In this document: positions 24,513 through 33,437 of the stretch, piece by piece | How positions within the stretch are numbered: the stretch's first letter is position 1 | Layout: the number at the start of each line of letters is the position of its first letter | DNA from: VRUE01 sp040879985 | GTDB taxonomy: Bacteria > Actinomycetota > Thermoleophilia > Solirubrobacterales > 70-9 | Assembly: GCA_040879985.1 (NCBI GenBank) | Contig: JBBDJH010000006.1 | Span: 73,962-137,961, forward strand | DNA length: 64,000 bases | Reading direction: 5' to 3' | Program-made: the position numbers and the translations under genes | Notes under the pieces: generated by a model | What the model was told of the DNA's origin: nothing | Database searches by the model: none | What the model saw: the letters and a program-made list of their open reading frames with translations, nothing else

Positions 24513-24634
24513 TAGAGGTCGCGCAACCAAGCAGGTCGGTGGACGCAGGGAGTGAGGGAGGGGAGCGCACTTTTTAGTGCGTGACCCGACCGAACGACCG
24601 AGGACGCCGAGATGCGCCGGTTGCGCGACCTCTA
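24513..24634. repeat. Inverted repeat at the ychF 3' end (element E)
   Basis: TAGAGGTCGCGCAACC (24513-24528) and its exact complement (24619-24634) form 16-bp arms. The right arm starts with the ychF stop codon on the minus strand. The ~90-nt interior holds a small GCGCAC/GTGCGT hairpin with a TTTTTA loop. It may terminate ychF transcription. Confidence 0.7.
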
Positions 24635-25705
24635 CACCTTGATCGTGATTACGTCGCCGTCCTGGATGACGTAATCGCGGCCCTCGATGCGCAGCAGGCC
24701 CCTGTCGCGGCCGGGCGCGTAGCCGCCGCACTCGACCAGCTCGCGCCAGCCGATCGCCTCGGCCTTGACGAAGGCGTCCTGGATCTCGGTGTGGATCGTC
24801 CCCGCCGCCTCCCAGGCGGTGGCGCCGCGGCGCAGCGGCCGCGCCACCGCTTCCTTGTCCTCGCCGGCGGTGAAGAAGGTGAGCAGCTCGAGCAGCTCGT
24901 AGGCGGCGCGGACCAGGCGGGCCAGCCCGGAGCCGCCGACCCCGTAGGACTCGCGCATCTCCTCCGCCTCGGCGGCGTCGAGCTCGGCCAGCTCGCCCTC
25001 GATCCGGGCGCTGACGGCGACCACCCCGGCGCCGACCGCCGCGGCGTGGTCGGCGACCGCCGCGGGCGGCTCGGCGTCGCCCTCGTCGACGTTGGCGACG
25101 TAGAGGATCGGCTTCGAGGTCAGCGCCTGCAGGTTGGCGGGGCCGTGCGCGGCGGCGTCGGGGACCGGGACCGAGCGCGCCGGCCTGCCCGCGGCGAGCG
25201 CCTCGACCACCCGCTCCAGCCAGTCGCGCTCGGCGATCGCCTCGGCGTCGCCCGACTTGGCCCCCTTGCGCACCCGGTCGAGGCGGCGCTCGGCCTGCTC
25301 GTAGTCGGAGAGGACCAGCTCGGTCTCGATCGTCTCGATGTCGGCGATCGGGTCGACGCGGCCGTCGGGGTGGGGCACACCGGAGTCGGCGTGGCAGCGG
25401 ACGACGTGGCAGATCGCGTCGGTCTCGCGGATCGAGGCGAGGAACTGGTTGCCGAGGCCCTCGCCCTCCGAGGCGCCCTTGACCAGGCCGGCGATGTCGT
25501 GGAAGGAGATCGTCGCCGGCACCAGCTCGGAGCTGCGCACCGTCGCGCCGACCCGCTCGAGCCGCTCGTCCGGCACCTGGGCGATCGCGACGTTGGGCTC
25601 GATCGTCGTGAACGGGTAGTCGCCGGTCTGCGCGCCGCCCTTGGTCAGGGCGTTGAAGAGGGTCGACTTGCCCGCGTTGGGCAGGCCGACGATGCCGACC
25701 TTCAC
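24632..25705 (-). CDS. ychF: Redox-regulated P-loop ATPase/GTPase YchF
   Basis: 357 residues, Obg family. G1 GLPNAGKSTLFNAL, G2/switch TGDYPFTTIEPN, G3 DIAGLVKGASEGEGLGN, G4-like NVDEGD in place of NKxD (the known YchF change that favours ATP), and a C-terminal TGS domain (TIHTEIQDAFVKAEAI, GRDYVIQDGDVITIKV). Binds ribosomes and takes part in translation quality control or stress response. Its ATG overlaps the PAP2 gene stop by 4 nt. Confidence 0.95.
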   Translation of the reverse strand: MKVGIVGLPNAGKSTLFNALTKGGAQTGDYPFTTIEPNVAIAQVPDERLERVGATVRSSELVPATISFHDIAGLVKGASEGEGLGNQFLASIRETDAICHVVRCHADSGVPHPDGRVDPIADIETIETELVLSDYEQAERRLDRVRKGAKSGDAEAIAERDWLERVVEALAAGRPARSVPVPDAAAHGPANLQALTSKPILYVANVDEGDAEPPAAVADHAAAVGAGVVAVSARIEGELAELDAAEAEEMRESYGVGGSGLARLVRAAYELLELLTFFTAGEDKEAVARPLRRGATAWEAAGTIHTEIQDAFVKAEAIGWRELVECGGYAPGRDRGLLRIEGRDYVIQDGDVITIKV

Positions 25706-26328
25706 GGCGCCGGCGCCGGCGGCGGTTGCGGGGCCTGGGGCGCCGGCGGGCCCTCGAGCGGCAGCGGCGCGATCGTCCCCAGCACCGCGCCGAGCGCGGC
25801 GCCCGCGGCGACGTCGCTCGGGTAGTGCATCCCCAGGTAGGGCCGGCCGACCGAGATCGCCGCGGCGAGCAGCAGCAGCGGACGCCTGGCGCGCGGCTCG
25901 ACCCGGGCCAGCGCCAGCGCCGCCGCGACCGAGGAGGTCGCGTGGGCCGAGGGGAAGGAGAGTTTGCTCGGCGCCCGGGCGAGCGCCGGGTGCTCGGTGA
26001 TCACCGGGCGCTCGCGGCCGACCGTCTTCTTGACGGCGAAGTTGACGACGATCGCCGCGGGGGCGACGAGCGCGGCGGCAAGCCAGCGCGAGCGGCGCGG
26101 CGGGTCGAGCGCCGCGCCGCTCGCGCCGAGCGCCATCCAGACCGCCCCGTACTCGCCGGAGAGGCCGAGCGCCTTCATCGTCGCCTCGGCCGGCGGCGCG
26201 TGGCCGCGCGTGCGCAGCAGGCGCAGCAGCGCCTGGTCGAGCGCACCGAGCACGGTCAGCGGCGTCGCCGCCCGCGCCGTCCAGACCGCGCGGCGGCTGC
26301 GCTTCTGGCGTTTCAGGCGGCGGAACAT
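25702..26328 (-). CDS. PAP2-family lipid phosphatase
   Basis: 208 residues from MFRRLKRQKRSRRAV (26328); the longer frame upstream is Arg/Ser-rich shadow sequence. PAP2 motifs: KKTVGRERP, PSAHATSS and SVGRPYLGMHYPSDV, with several transmembrane helices. Probably dephosphorylates phosphatidate, phosphatidylglycerol-phosphate or undecaprenyl-PP at the membrane. The Pro-rich tail ends at a stop overlapping the ychF start (ATGA). It sits 34 nt after the phospholipase-D-type gene, so the set reads as a lipid operon. Confidence 0.85.
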   Translation of the reverse strand: MFRRLKRQKRSRRAVWTARAATPLTVLGALDQALLRLLRTRGHAPPAEATMKALGLSGEYGAVWMALGASGAALDPPRRSRWLAAALVAPAAIVVNFAVKKTVGRERPVITEHPALARAPSKLSFPSAHATSSVAAALALARVEPRARRPLLLLAAAISVGRPYLGMHYPSDVAAGAALGAVLGTIAPLPLEGPPAPQAPQPPPAPAP

Positions 26329-26362
26329 CGGGGCAGGATAAGCAGTGCGCGCCGGGCGGCGC

Positions 26363-27688
26363 TCAAAGCTCCCTGCGGATGAGTTTCGTCGCCCCCTCGG
26401 CGAACCGCATGCGCGGCGGGCGGCGGGCCCAGCGGCGCGGCTCGATCTCCTCGCTGCGCTCGAGGTCGGCCTCGAAGCTCTCGGACAACCTGGTGTTGAA
26501 GGGCTCACTCCAGACGCCGAGGGTGACCTCGTCGTGCAGCTGGAAGGAGCGGTTGTCGAAGTTCATCGTGCCGACCATCGCCCAGCACCCGTCGACCGCC
26601 ATCGACTTGGCGTGCAGCATCGTCGGCCGGTACTCGAAGAGCCGCACCCCGGCCTCCAGCAGCTCCGCGTAAGCGGCACGGCCGGCGGTGCGCACGACCG
26701 ACTTGTCGGTGTGCGAGCCGGGGACGGCGATCCGCACCTCGACGCCCCGCCCGGCGGCTTCGCAGAGGGCCTTGGTGAAGGCCGGCCGGGGCACGAAGTA
26801 GGCGGCGGTGAGGTCGAGGCGGCGCCGCGCCGAGGCGATCGCCAGGTAGTAGATCGCCTCGGTGTTGGTGTCGCCGACCCCGGCGCTCGAGCGGACGAGC
26901 TGCACCGGATCGCCGCCGGGCTCGGGCTCCAGCGCGGGCAGATAGCCGTCGCCGGCCAGCACCTCCCCGGTCGCCTCCAGCCAGTGTTCGGCGAAGGCGC
27001 CCTGCATGCCGCGCACCACCGGGCCCTTGACGAGCAGGTGGTTGTCCCGCCATTCGTCCGGCCCCTTCGCGTCCCCTTCCCACTCGCCGGCGATGCCGAC
27101 GCCGCCGGTCATCCCGATCCTCCCGTCGGCGATCAGCAGGCGGCGGTGGGTGCGGTTGGTCAGGCGCCGCAGCGCGTACGGCCGCGGCGGGCGGAAGCGG
27201 CAGACCTCGGCGCCGGCCCGCTCCATCTCCTCGAGCAGGCTCGATTCCATCTGCGCCCCGCCGAGCGCGTCGACCAGCACCTTGCACTCGACCCCCGCGC
27301 GGGCGCGCTCGCAGACGGCCGCGGCGACGTCCTTCGCGACCTTGCCCTTCCAGTAGACGTAGGTCTCCAGGCAGAGCGTTCGCTCGGCGGCGGAGATCGT
27401 CTCCAGCAACACCGGGAAGATGCGATCGCCGTTGACCAGCAGCTGGACCTCGCAGCCCTCGGCGATCGGGTGGCCGGTCAGCGCCTCGGCGGCGCGCATG
27501 AACTCGTGCGAGCCGGCCTCGATCCCCTCGACGACCTCGTAGCCGAAAGCGCCCTCGCGGCGGTGGCGCAGGCTCTCGCTCGCGTACCAGCCGAGCCCGG
27601 CCAGGGCGGCGGCGGCCGGCCCCACCCAGAAGCGCGGATCGCGGCGCAGCGGCGGCCGCGACTCGCCGCGCAGGGGGAGGCGCCTCAT
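26363..27688 (-). CDS. Phospholipase D/cardiolipin-synthase-like protein
   Basis: 441 residues with an N-terminal membrane helix (FWVGPAAAALAGLGWY). Two HKD repeats: the second, LHAKSMAVDGCWAMVGTMN, is canonical; the first reads THRRLLIADGRIGMTGG, where the expected Lys is Arg. FNTRLSESFEADL at the C-terminus is typical of cardiolipin synthases. It likely transfers phosphatidyl groups to make cardiolipin or related lipids. The start overlaps the stop of the lipid-kinase gene by 4 nt. Confidence 0.85.
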   Translation of the reverse strand: MRRLPLRGESRPPLRRDPRFWVGPAAAALAGLGWYASESLRHRREGAFGYEVVEGIEAGSHEFMRAAEALTGHPIAEGCEVQLLVNGDRIFPVLLETISAAERTLCLETYVYWKGKVAKDVAAAVCERARAGVECKVLVDALGGAQMESSLLEEMERAGAEVCRFRPPRPYALRRLTNRTHRRLLIADGRIGMTGGVGIAGEWEGDAKGPDEWRDNHLLVKGPVVRGMQGAFAEHWLEATGEVLAGDGYLPALEPEPGGDPVQLVRSSAGVGDTNTEAIYYLAIASARRRLDLTAAYFVPRPAFTKALCEAAGRGVEVRIAVPGSHTDKSVVRTAGRAAYAELLEAGVRLFEYRPTMLHAKSMAVDGCWAMVGTMNFDNRSFQLHDEVTLGVWSEPFNTRLSESFEADLERSEEIEPRRWARRPPRMRFAEGATKLIRREL

Positions 27689-28521
27689 CCGACCACCAGC
27701 TCGAAGGCGCCCGGCTCGACCGTCACCGCGACCGGACCGGACTCGACCAGCTCGCCGTCGACGTTCAGCTCGGTGCAGGGCGGCAGGTCGAGGTCGACCC
27801 TACGGCCGTCGGCCGAGACGACGCCGCTCTGCTCGCCGATGTCCCCGCGGCGCAACCCGCGGGCCCGTCGCAGCAGGGCGAGGCGCGGGCCGGCGGGGAG
27901 GACGACCGCGTGCAGCAGACCGTCGTCGCTGGAGCCGCCGATCGAGGCGCCGGCGCCGAAGGCGCCCGAGCAACCGACGATCGCCTGCCAGGCCGCGCCG
28001 GAGAAGAGTCGCCGGCCGTCGCAGGCAAGCGCGCACTCGACCGGTTGCGCGCGGGCCGCCGCCGCGATCGCGCCGAGCAGGTAGGCGAACGAGCCGAGCC
28101 GGCCCTTCAGCCCGGACGCCGTGCGCGCCGCGGCCGGCGCCAGGCCGGCGCTGGCGACGTTGACGAACGGCCGCTCGCCGAGCCAGGCGATGTCGGTCGG
28201 TCGGCGGCGGGCGCCGCGCGCCGCGAGGTGGCAGGCCTCGTCGAGATCCGCGGGCAACCCGGCGGTCGCGGCGAAGTCGTTGGCGGTGCCGACGGGGATC
28301 ACGGCGACCGGGATACCCGCTTGGCCCGCCGCCGACGCAGCCGGCGCGATCGAGCCGTCGCCGCCGGCGATCGCAAGCCGCGCGGCGCCGCTGCGCGCCG
28401 CCTGCTCCGCCTGGTCCGGCTCGAACTCGCACACGCGCGCCCCGTCCTTGCGCAACAGCCGTGCGACTCGCGTGGAATCACCGTCTCCGGAATCCGGGTT
28501 GGCAAGCAGAGCGATAATCAT
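27685..28521 (-). CDS. Diacylglycerol/lipid kinase (YegS/DgkB type)
   Basis: 278 residues from MIIALLANPDSGDGD. The kinase signature is IAGGDGSIAPAASAAG (GGDGT-type) with VIPVGTANDFAA, then a C-terminal beta-sandwich including DGLLHAVVLP and ELNVDGELVE. It phosphorylates diacylglycerol or a related lipid using ATP. First gene of an overlapping lipid operon with the phospholipase-D-type and PAP2 genes. Divergent from the BtrH-like gene, with 9 bp between the two start codons. Confidence 0.88.
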   Translation of the reverse strand: MIIALLANPDSGDGDSTRVARLLRKDGARVCEFEPDQAEQAARSGAARLAIAGGDGSIAPAASAAGQAGIPVAVIPVGTANDFAATAGLPADLDEACHLAARGARRRPTDIAWLGERPFVNVASAGLAPAAARTASGLKGRLGSFAYLLGAIAAAARAQPVECALACDGRRLFSGAAWQAIVGCSGAFGAGASIGGSSDDGLLHAVVLPAGPRLALLRRARGLRRGDIGEQSGVVSADGRRVDLDLPPCTELNVDGELVESGPVAVTVEPGAFELVVG

Positions 28522-28530
28522 CCCGTGGCG

Positions 28531-29514
28531 ATGAGTACCCAGAAAGCGAGATTTGTCCCCGGCTACGAGCACGTCCCCGGCCAGCACTGCGGCTCGACCG
28601 CGCTGCGCAACCTGCTCGCCTTCCACGGCGCAGCGATCAGCGAGGAGATGGCCTTCGGGCTCGGCGCCGGCGCCTGCTTCTACTACGTGACGCTCGAGGA
28701 CGGCTCGCCGACGCGCTGGTTCAACGGCCGCACCGCCCGGCTCGAGGAGAACTTCGACGCCCTGACCGGCGCGGCGCTGCAGCTGCGCACCTTCGAGCCG
28801 GGCGACGGCGGCGCCTGGGCGGCGGCCCGCGCCGAGGTCGACGCCGGCCGGCCGGCCCTGCTGCTCACCGACCTCTACCACCTCGACCACTACGGCAACT
28901 CGGCCCACTTCCCCGGCCACGCCGTCGTCCTCGCCGGCTACGACGACGAGGCGGCCTACCTCTCCGACACCGGCTTCGAGCAGCTGCAGACGACCCGGTT
29001 GGAGAACCTCGACCGGGCGCGCCACAGCGGCCACCCCGCCTACCCACTGGCCGGCCACATGTTCACCGCCGGCGGCGAGCTCTCGCCCGACCGCCTGCGC
29101 GAGGCGGTCCCGGCGGCGATCGAGCGCGCCGCACGGGCGATGGTCGAGCCCGAGATCCCCGGCTTCTCCGGCCTCGACGCGGTGCGCGGCCTCGCCGACG
29201 AGGCCGGCTCCTGGCCCGAGGTCGCCGCCGACTGGCAGTGGTGCGCCCGCTTCGGCTACCAGGTGATCGAGCGACGCGGCACCGGCGGCGGCGCCTTCCG
29301 GCCGATGTACTCGCGCTTCCTCGCCGAGGCCGGCCGTCCCGAGGCGCCGCTGGCCGCCACGGCGGGTGAGGCCTGGACCGAACTGGCCGAGGCCTTCCAC
29401 GCCGCCAGCGAGAACGAGCAGCCCGATCCGGCCCTCTGGGCCCAGGTGGACACCGCGGCCAACCGCGTAGCCGAGGCCGAGCAGCGCCTCTGGGCCGAAC
29501 TGGACAGTCCGTAG
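28531..29514 (+). CDS. BtrH N-terminal domain/DUF4872-type protein
   Basis: 327 residues. The N-terminal half has a papain/C39-like layout: HVPGQHCGSTALRNLL with a Cys and NSAHFPGHAVVLAGYDD with a His, as in BtrH, the acyltransferase of butirosin biosynthesis. The C-terminal half is helical (FHAASENEQ) and matches the DUF4872-like partner domain. It may transfer an acyl or aminoacyl group to a small molecule. Start is ATG 28531 or GTG 28525. No biosynthetic cluster is visible around it. Confidence 0.7.
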   Translation: MSTQKARFVPGYEHVPGQHCGSTALRNLLAFHGAAISEEMAFGLGAGACFYYVTLEDGSPTRWFNGRTARLEENFDALTGAALQLRTFEPGDGGAWAAARAEVDAGRPALLLTDLYHLDHYGNSAHFPGHAVVLAGYDDEAAYLSDTGFEQLQTTRLENLDRARHSGHPAYPLAGHMFTAGGELSPDRLREAVPAAIERAARAMVEPEIPGFSGLDAVRGLADEAGSWPEVAADWQWCARFGYQVIERRGTGGGAFRPMYSRFLAEAGRPEAPLAATAGEAWTELAEAFHAASENEQPDPALWAQVDTAANRVAEAEQRLWAELDSP

Positions 29515-29610
29515 TAACCAGCACTAGACCTGGCGTGCTCCATGCTGTACCGTTTCTAATTGCGGGAGGCGGGTAGTGCATTTTGGAACCCGTCTTTGGA
29601 GGAGAGTCAT

Positions 29611-32409
29611 ATGAGAAGCAAGCGTGGTCCGGTTGGGCTGCTCGTTCTCACCGCTGCATTTCTCGTTTTCGCATTCGGTGCCTCAAACGCCCAGGCCGCT
29701 TTCGGCATTGAAAAATGGGAAGCGCTGACGTGTGAAGAAAACGAAGACACGCCACCGATTGGCGGCACGCTCGGCCCCGCCCCGCCCCCGATCCCAAAAG
29801 CCCCGGGGCAGTGCACTGACTCGACTCCTGAAAAATGGTTCACCCAGGCTACGGGCCATCCACCGTTCGGAATCACCGACTTCACGCTCAATAACACGGG
29901 TGGCTTCCCTGAAGGGTTCGTCAAAGAAATCGTGGTCGACACGCCGGAAGGCCTTGGTGTTAATCCGGAGGCCTATGACCAGTGCCCCTTGGAACAGGCC
30001 GAAACCGCGATCACGACCTGCCCTCCGCAGTCGATCGTCGGCGCCAACTACCTGACCGCCGTGGTCTCCACGACGCCGCTCCTCCATGTACGTGCGACGG
30101 CGCCTGTTTACAACGTCGAACCCTTCGACGGCGTACCATCAATGGTCGCATTTCCCGATTCGGCCGAAGAGCCGGTGTTCATCGTCGGCGACCTGGATCC
30201 GAAAGACCAGCACGTCAGATTCACGATCAGCGAAGTGCATGCGCCGGAACCCCCCACGCACCCGGCGATAGTCGGATCGCGACTCGTCTTCTTCGGACAA
30301 AAAAACCCCTTCGGCTTGGGCAATGGCACCTACCTGACGATGCCCAGCAACTGCGCGGGGGGACAGACGAGCACCCTCCACGTCAAATCGCATGAAGGCG
30401 CGGAAGACACGGCCAGCTTCACCACGGCGGTGGGCGCCGACGAATGCGAGTCGGCGCCGTTCGACCCGGATCTCGACGCGAGCGCGAGCGGCTCGACCGA
30501 CTCTCCCGAACCGTCCACGGTCGATGTCCAGATGCCGAAACAGCTCGAACCCGAAAAACGAGCCCAGTCGCATCTGCTGACCGCAAGGGTCACCCTGCCT
30601 GAGGGCGCCGGCCTCAACCCGTCGGTCGCCAACGGCCTCAACGCCTGCAGCGACGCGCAGTTCAAGAAAGGCACCGACGACCCGGTCGAGTGCCCGGCCT
30701 CGTCGCGAATCGGCTCGATCGAGGTCGAGACGCCGGCGCTCGACCAGGACCTCGGCGGCGATGTCTACGTCGCCCAGCCGCTCAGCAACAACCCGAGCTC
30801 GGGCAACCAGTTCCGGGTCTTCCTGCACGCCTTCAACGACCGCTACGGCGTCAACGTGAGGCTCGTCGGGAACGTCTTCCCGAACCTGCAGACCGGTCAG
30901 CTCTCGGTCGTCGTGCCGAACAATCCGCAGGCGCCGTTCAGCTCGTTCAAAGTCCACGTCGACGGCGGGCCGAGGGGCGCGTTGACGACGCCCGATACCT
31001 GCGGCCCGCACACCTTGACCGCGAGGTTCACGCCGTGGTCGCGGCCGAACACGGAAGTGCCGCCCGCCTCCAACCCGCAGTTCACGCTCGACACGCTGCC
31101 GGGCGGCGGGCCGTGTCCGAAAACGCTCGGTGAGCGGCCCTTCAACCCCGGCTACCTTGCCGGCACGCAGAGCAACCTGGCGGGTAAATTCACGCCCTTC
31201 CACCTCCGCCTCGACCGTAACGACGGCCAGCAGGAGATCAAGAAGGTCGATGTCGACCTGCCGCCGGGCATGACCGCCAAACTGCGCGGGCTCGAGTACT
31301 GCCCGGAGACGAACATCGCCGCTGCGGTGGGCGCCTCGGGCGTGAGCACGACGGCCAACCCGCCCTGCCCGAACAGCAGCTTCGTCGGCACGGCGAGGGT
31401 CGCCGCGGGATCCGGGCCGGCGCCGTTCCATGCTCCGGGCAATGTCTACCTGGCCGGCCCATACAAGGGCGCGCCGCTGAGCATGGTGTTCGCGACGCCG
31501 GCGCTGGCGGGGCCCTTCGACCTCGGCACCGTGGTCGTCCGGGTCGCGCTGCACATCGATCCCGAAACGGCTGAGGTGCATGCCGTCTCGGACGCGATCC
31601 CGCACGTCTTCGGCGGCGTGAAGCTGGACATCCGGGCGATCGACGTCTCGCTCAGCCGTCCGCGCTTCACGCTCAACCAGACGACCTGCCGCGAACCGGT
31701 CGCGGTCCGCTCAACCGTGTTCGGCGGCGGCGCCAACCCGGCCAACCCGGCTGCCTGGCAGTCGGTGTCGCGGGCGCAGGATTCCCGGGCCGCCGAATGC
31801 AAAGCGCTGGGCTTCAAACCGAAGTTCTTCGCCCGCATCTTCGGCGGCAAAAACCAGACCCAGAGGGCCGCCAACCCGAAGTTCCGGGCGATCCTCGACG
31901 CTCGCAACGGCGACGCCAACCTGAGGCGGGCCGCGTTCATCCTGCCGCGGGCGACGATCCTCGACCAGAGCCACATCAAAACCATCTGCACCCGAGTGCA
32001 GCTGGCGGCGAAACAGTGCCCGAAAAACGCGATCTACGGACACGCCAGGGCAACCTCGCCACTGCTCGACAAACCGCTCAAAGGCCCGGTCTACCTGACC
32101 TCGTCCAACAACGAACTACCGGATCTACTGGTCGACCTCAAGGGCCAGGTGCCGATCCAGTTGCGCGGCGTGATCAGCTCCGAGCGCGGTCGCCTCAAGA
32201 CGGTGTTCCGCAAGGCGCCCGATGTAGCGGTGAACAAGTTCGTCCTGACGATGAAGGGCGGCAACAAGGGGCTGCTGATCAACTCCCGCAACCTCTGCTC
32301 CGGACAGACCTCCGGCTTCCTCAACCTGCTGGCACAGAACAGCAGGCGGATGAAGACGAAGAACCTGCAGCTCAACATCCCCGCCTGCCGCGGCGGCCAG
32401 AGCAACTAA
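29611..32409 (+). CDS. Large secreted protein of unknown function
   Basis: 932 residues. The start at 29611 has a strong GGAGGAGAG ribosome site and a signal peptide (VGLLVLTAAFLVFAFGAS, cleavage near AQA). The mature protein is built from repeated beta-rich modules, each with DLPPGM/LPEGAGL-type phrases, a CPxxS...G pair (CPNSSFVGTARV, CPASSRIGSIEV) and GDVYVAQPL or GNVYLAGPYKG. Paired cysteines suggest disulfides. No catalytic motif; likely a surface or matrix protein. Followed by a 34-nt GC hairpin. Confidence 0.8.
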   Translation: MRSKRGPVGLLVLTAAFLVFAFGASNAQAAFGIEKWEALTCEENEDTPPIGGTLGPAPPPIPKAPGQCTDSTPEKWFTQATGHPPFGITDFTLNNTGGFPEGFVKEIVVDTPEGLGVNPEAYDQCPLEQAETAITTCPPQSIVGANYLTAVVSTTPLLHVRATAPVYNVEPFDGVPSMVAFPDSAEEPVFIVGDLDPKDQHVRFTISEVHAPEPPTHPAIVGSRLVFFGQKNPFGLGNGTYLTMPSNCAGGQTSTLHVKSHEGAEDTASFTTAVGADECESAPFDPDLDASASGSTDSPEPSTVDVQMPKQLEPEKRAQSHLLTARVTLPEGAGLNPSVANGLNACSDAQFKKGTDDPVECPASSRIGSIEVETPALDQDLGGDVYVAQPLSNNPSSGNQFRVFLHAFNDRYGVNVRLVGNVFPNLQTGQLSVVVPNNPQAPFSSFKVHVDGGPRGALTTPDTCGPHTLTARFTPWSRPNTEVPPASNPQFTLDTLPGGGPCPKTLGERPFNPGYLAGTQSNLAGKFTPFHLRLDRNDGQQEIKKVDVDLPPGMTAKLRGLEYCPETNIAAAVGASGVSTTANPPCPNSSFVGTARVAAGSGPAPFHAPGNVYLAGPYKGAPLSMVFATPALAGPFDLGTVVVRVALHIDPETAEVHAVSDAIPHVFGGVKLDIRAIDVSLSRPRFTLNQTTCREPVAVRSTVFGGGANPANPAAWQSVSRAQDSRAAECKALGFKPKFFARIFGGKNQTQRAANPKFRAILDARNGDANLRRAAFILPRATILDQSHIKTICTRVQLAAKQCPKNAIYGHARATSPLLDKPLKGPVYLTSSNNELPDLLVDLKGQVPIQLRGVISSERGRLKTVFRKAPDVAVNKFVLTMKGGNKGLLINSRNLCSGQTSGFLNLLAQNSRRMKTKNLQLNIPACRGGQSN

Positions 32410-32419
32410 GCGAGTAACG

Positions 32420-32453
32420 GCGCCGGGGCGGGCCTCCCACCCACCCCGGCGCC
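32420..32453 (+). terminator. GC-rich hairpin, left copy of a direct repeat bracketing the RHS island
   Basis: GCGCCGGGG...CCCCGGCGC, a 9-10 bp stem with a CCTCCCACCCA-containing loop, just after the secreted-protein stop, so it probably terminates that gene. The same 34 nt recurs, with one extra base, at 40801-40835 beyond the RHS gene. Confidence 0.65.
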
Positions 32454-32567
32454 ACCCGCCAAGTAGGTAGTTCCGGCACGGGAGGCTTGAGAGCGGCCTG
32501 CATCACACGGCACGCGGCGATACCCGGGTGTAGACCTAGAGCGGAGTTCGACCCGTCCGGTCATCGA

Positions 32568-32708
32568 TCAGGGTGGCCAGTTCCGCCGATCATCCTTGCC
32601 GTTCCTCTCCCACAGCCAGTCGCCAGACGCCACGTAATAAACGGCGAGCGTGACCACGATTGACAAGACGACAATCAGAATTCCGAGAAGAATCGTTCCA
32701 AGGCTCAT
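32568..32708 (-). CDS. Small membrane protein (46 aa) in the RHS island
   Basis: MSLGTILLGILIVVLS begins a single transmembrane helix followed by a charged tail (RNGKDDRRNWPP). Its ATG overlaps the stop of the 91-residue gene by 4 nt (ATGA), so it is translationally coupled. Function unknown; it may be a subunit of a membrane immunity complex for the RHS protein. Confidence 0.55.
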   Translation of the reverse strand: MSLGTILLGILIVVLSIVVTLAVYYVASGDWLWERNGKDDRRNWPP

Positions 32709-32980
32709 GAGGCGGCAGACGTCTCGGAGCCAAACCGGTTCAACGCCCGCTGCATCTTCTTTGCACCATAGAAACGGCGCGCCCACCAAGACTCTGGGCG
32801 AGCGAGCCTGCAGGCGGCAACGATCCAGATCATGCCCATGACGACGAACCCGAGAACAAATGCAGCCCGCTGACCCTTGCTCCACGTAATCCCGGCGGGA
32901 ATACCGACGACCACGAGCAGGATAGCCAGTACAAGTAGTCGTTCAGCCAAGGCGCTCACAAGCCTTTTCAGGAGTGCCAT
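32705..32980 (-). CDS. Small membrane protein (91 aa) in the RHS island
   Basis: Two hydrophobic segments (LLVLAILLVVVGIPAGI and FVLGFVVMGMIWIVAA) followed by a basic cytoplasmic tail (ARRFYGAKKMQRALNRFG). No family recognised. It is the second small gene downstream of the RHS gene on the same strand and is coupled to the 46-residue gene. Candidate immunity protein by position. Confidence 0.6.
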   Translation of the reverse strand: MALLKRLVSALAERLLVLAILLVVVGIPAGITWSKGQRAAFVLGFVVMGMIWIVAACRLARPESWWARRFYGAKKMQRALNRFGSETSAAS

Positions 32981-33111
32981 ACGGCATCACGGCTCGCTCA
33001 CAGTCGTTCGGTAGTCTCGGTAATTACTCATTACGGGCTAAACGTAAGCTCATCGTGCAATTGCAGGTCCTTCGACGAAGAGTTCAAATGGATCGCCGGT
33101 CGAACCCACCC

Positions 33112-33420
33112 TCAAGAGGCATGTTTGTCCCCGGCTCGCGCCAACAGAAGTACCAAGGGAAGGCCAGCAATTAGTGCAATGACCACAAACGGCATAGTTG
33201 AGATCACATCCCCCATGACCGCCACTCCCACCAACAGGATCGACACAACCACCATGTAGGCAATCAGCGCCGCGCGCAGTACCGCTCGACGCCCCCCGCT
33301 AGCTGGCAGACCCTGAACTTCCAGTTGTTCGGAGTGTCGCGCGTAGACAAGCCTGATGAGCATGCCGCAAACCGCGCCAATGAGCACGCTCATCACGAGG
33401 ATTAGGTAGATGTCAGTCAA
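33112..33420 (-). CDS. Small membrane protein (102 aa) directly downstream of the RHS gene, candidate immunity protein
   Basis: TTG start 17 nt after the RHS stop, with a purine-rich ribosome site (AAGTGGGG). Three transmembrane stretches (YLILVMSVLIGAVCGMLI, LIAYMVVVSILLVGVAVM, FVVIALIAGLPLVLLLA). In RHS/WapA-type toxin systems the gene right after the toxin normally encodes its immunity protein; a membrane immunity protein would fit a membrane-acting toxin. Family not recognised, role inferred from position. Confidence 0.6.
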   Translation of the reverse strand: MTDIYLILVMSVLIGAVCGMLIRLVYARHSEQLEVQGLPASGGRRAVLRAALIAYMVVVSILLVGVAVMGDVISTMPFVVIALIAGLPLVLLLARAGDKHAS

Positions 33421-33437
33421 CGCTACCCCACTTCACC

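Noticed and set aside
32974..33174. 66-residue plus-strand frame in the RHS island
   Set aside because: Overlaps promoter-like sequence between small membrane-protein genes; no ribosome site and no hydrophobic or domain pattern.
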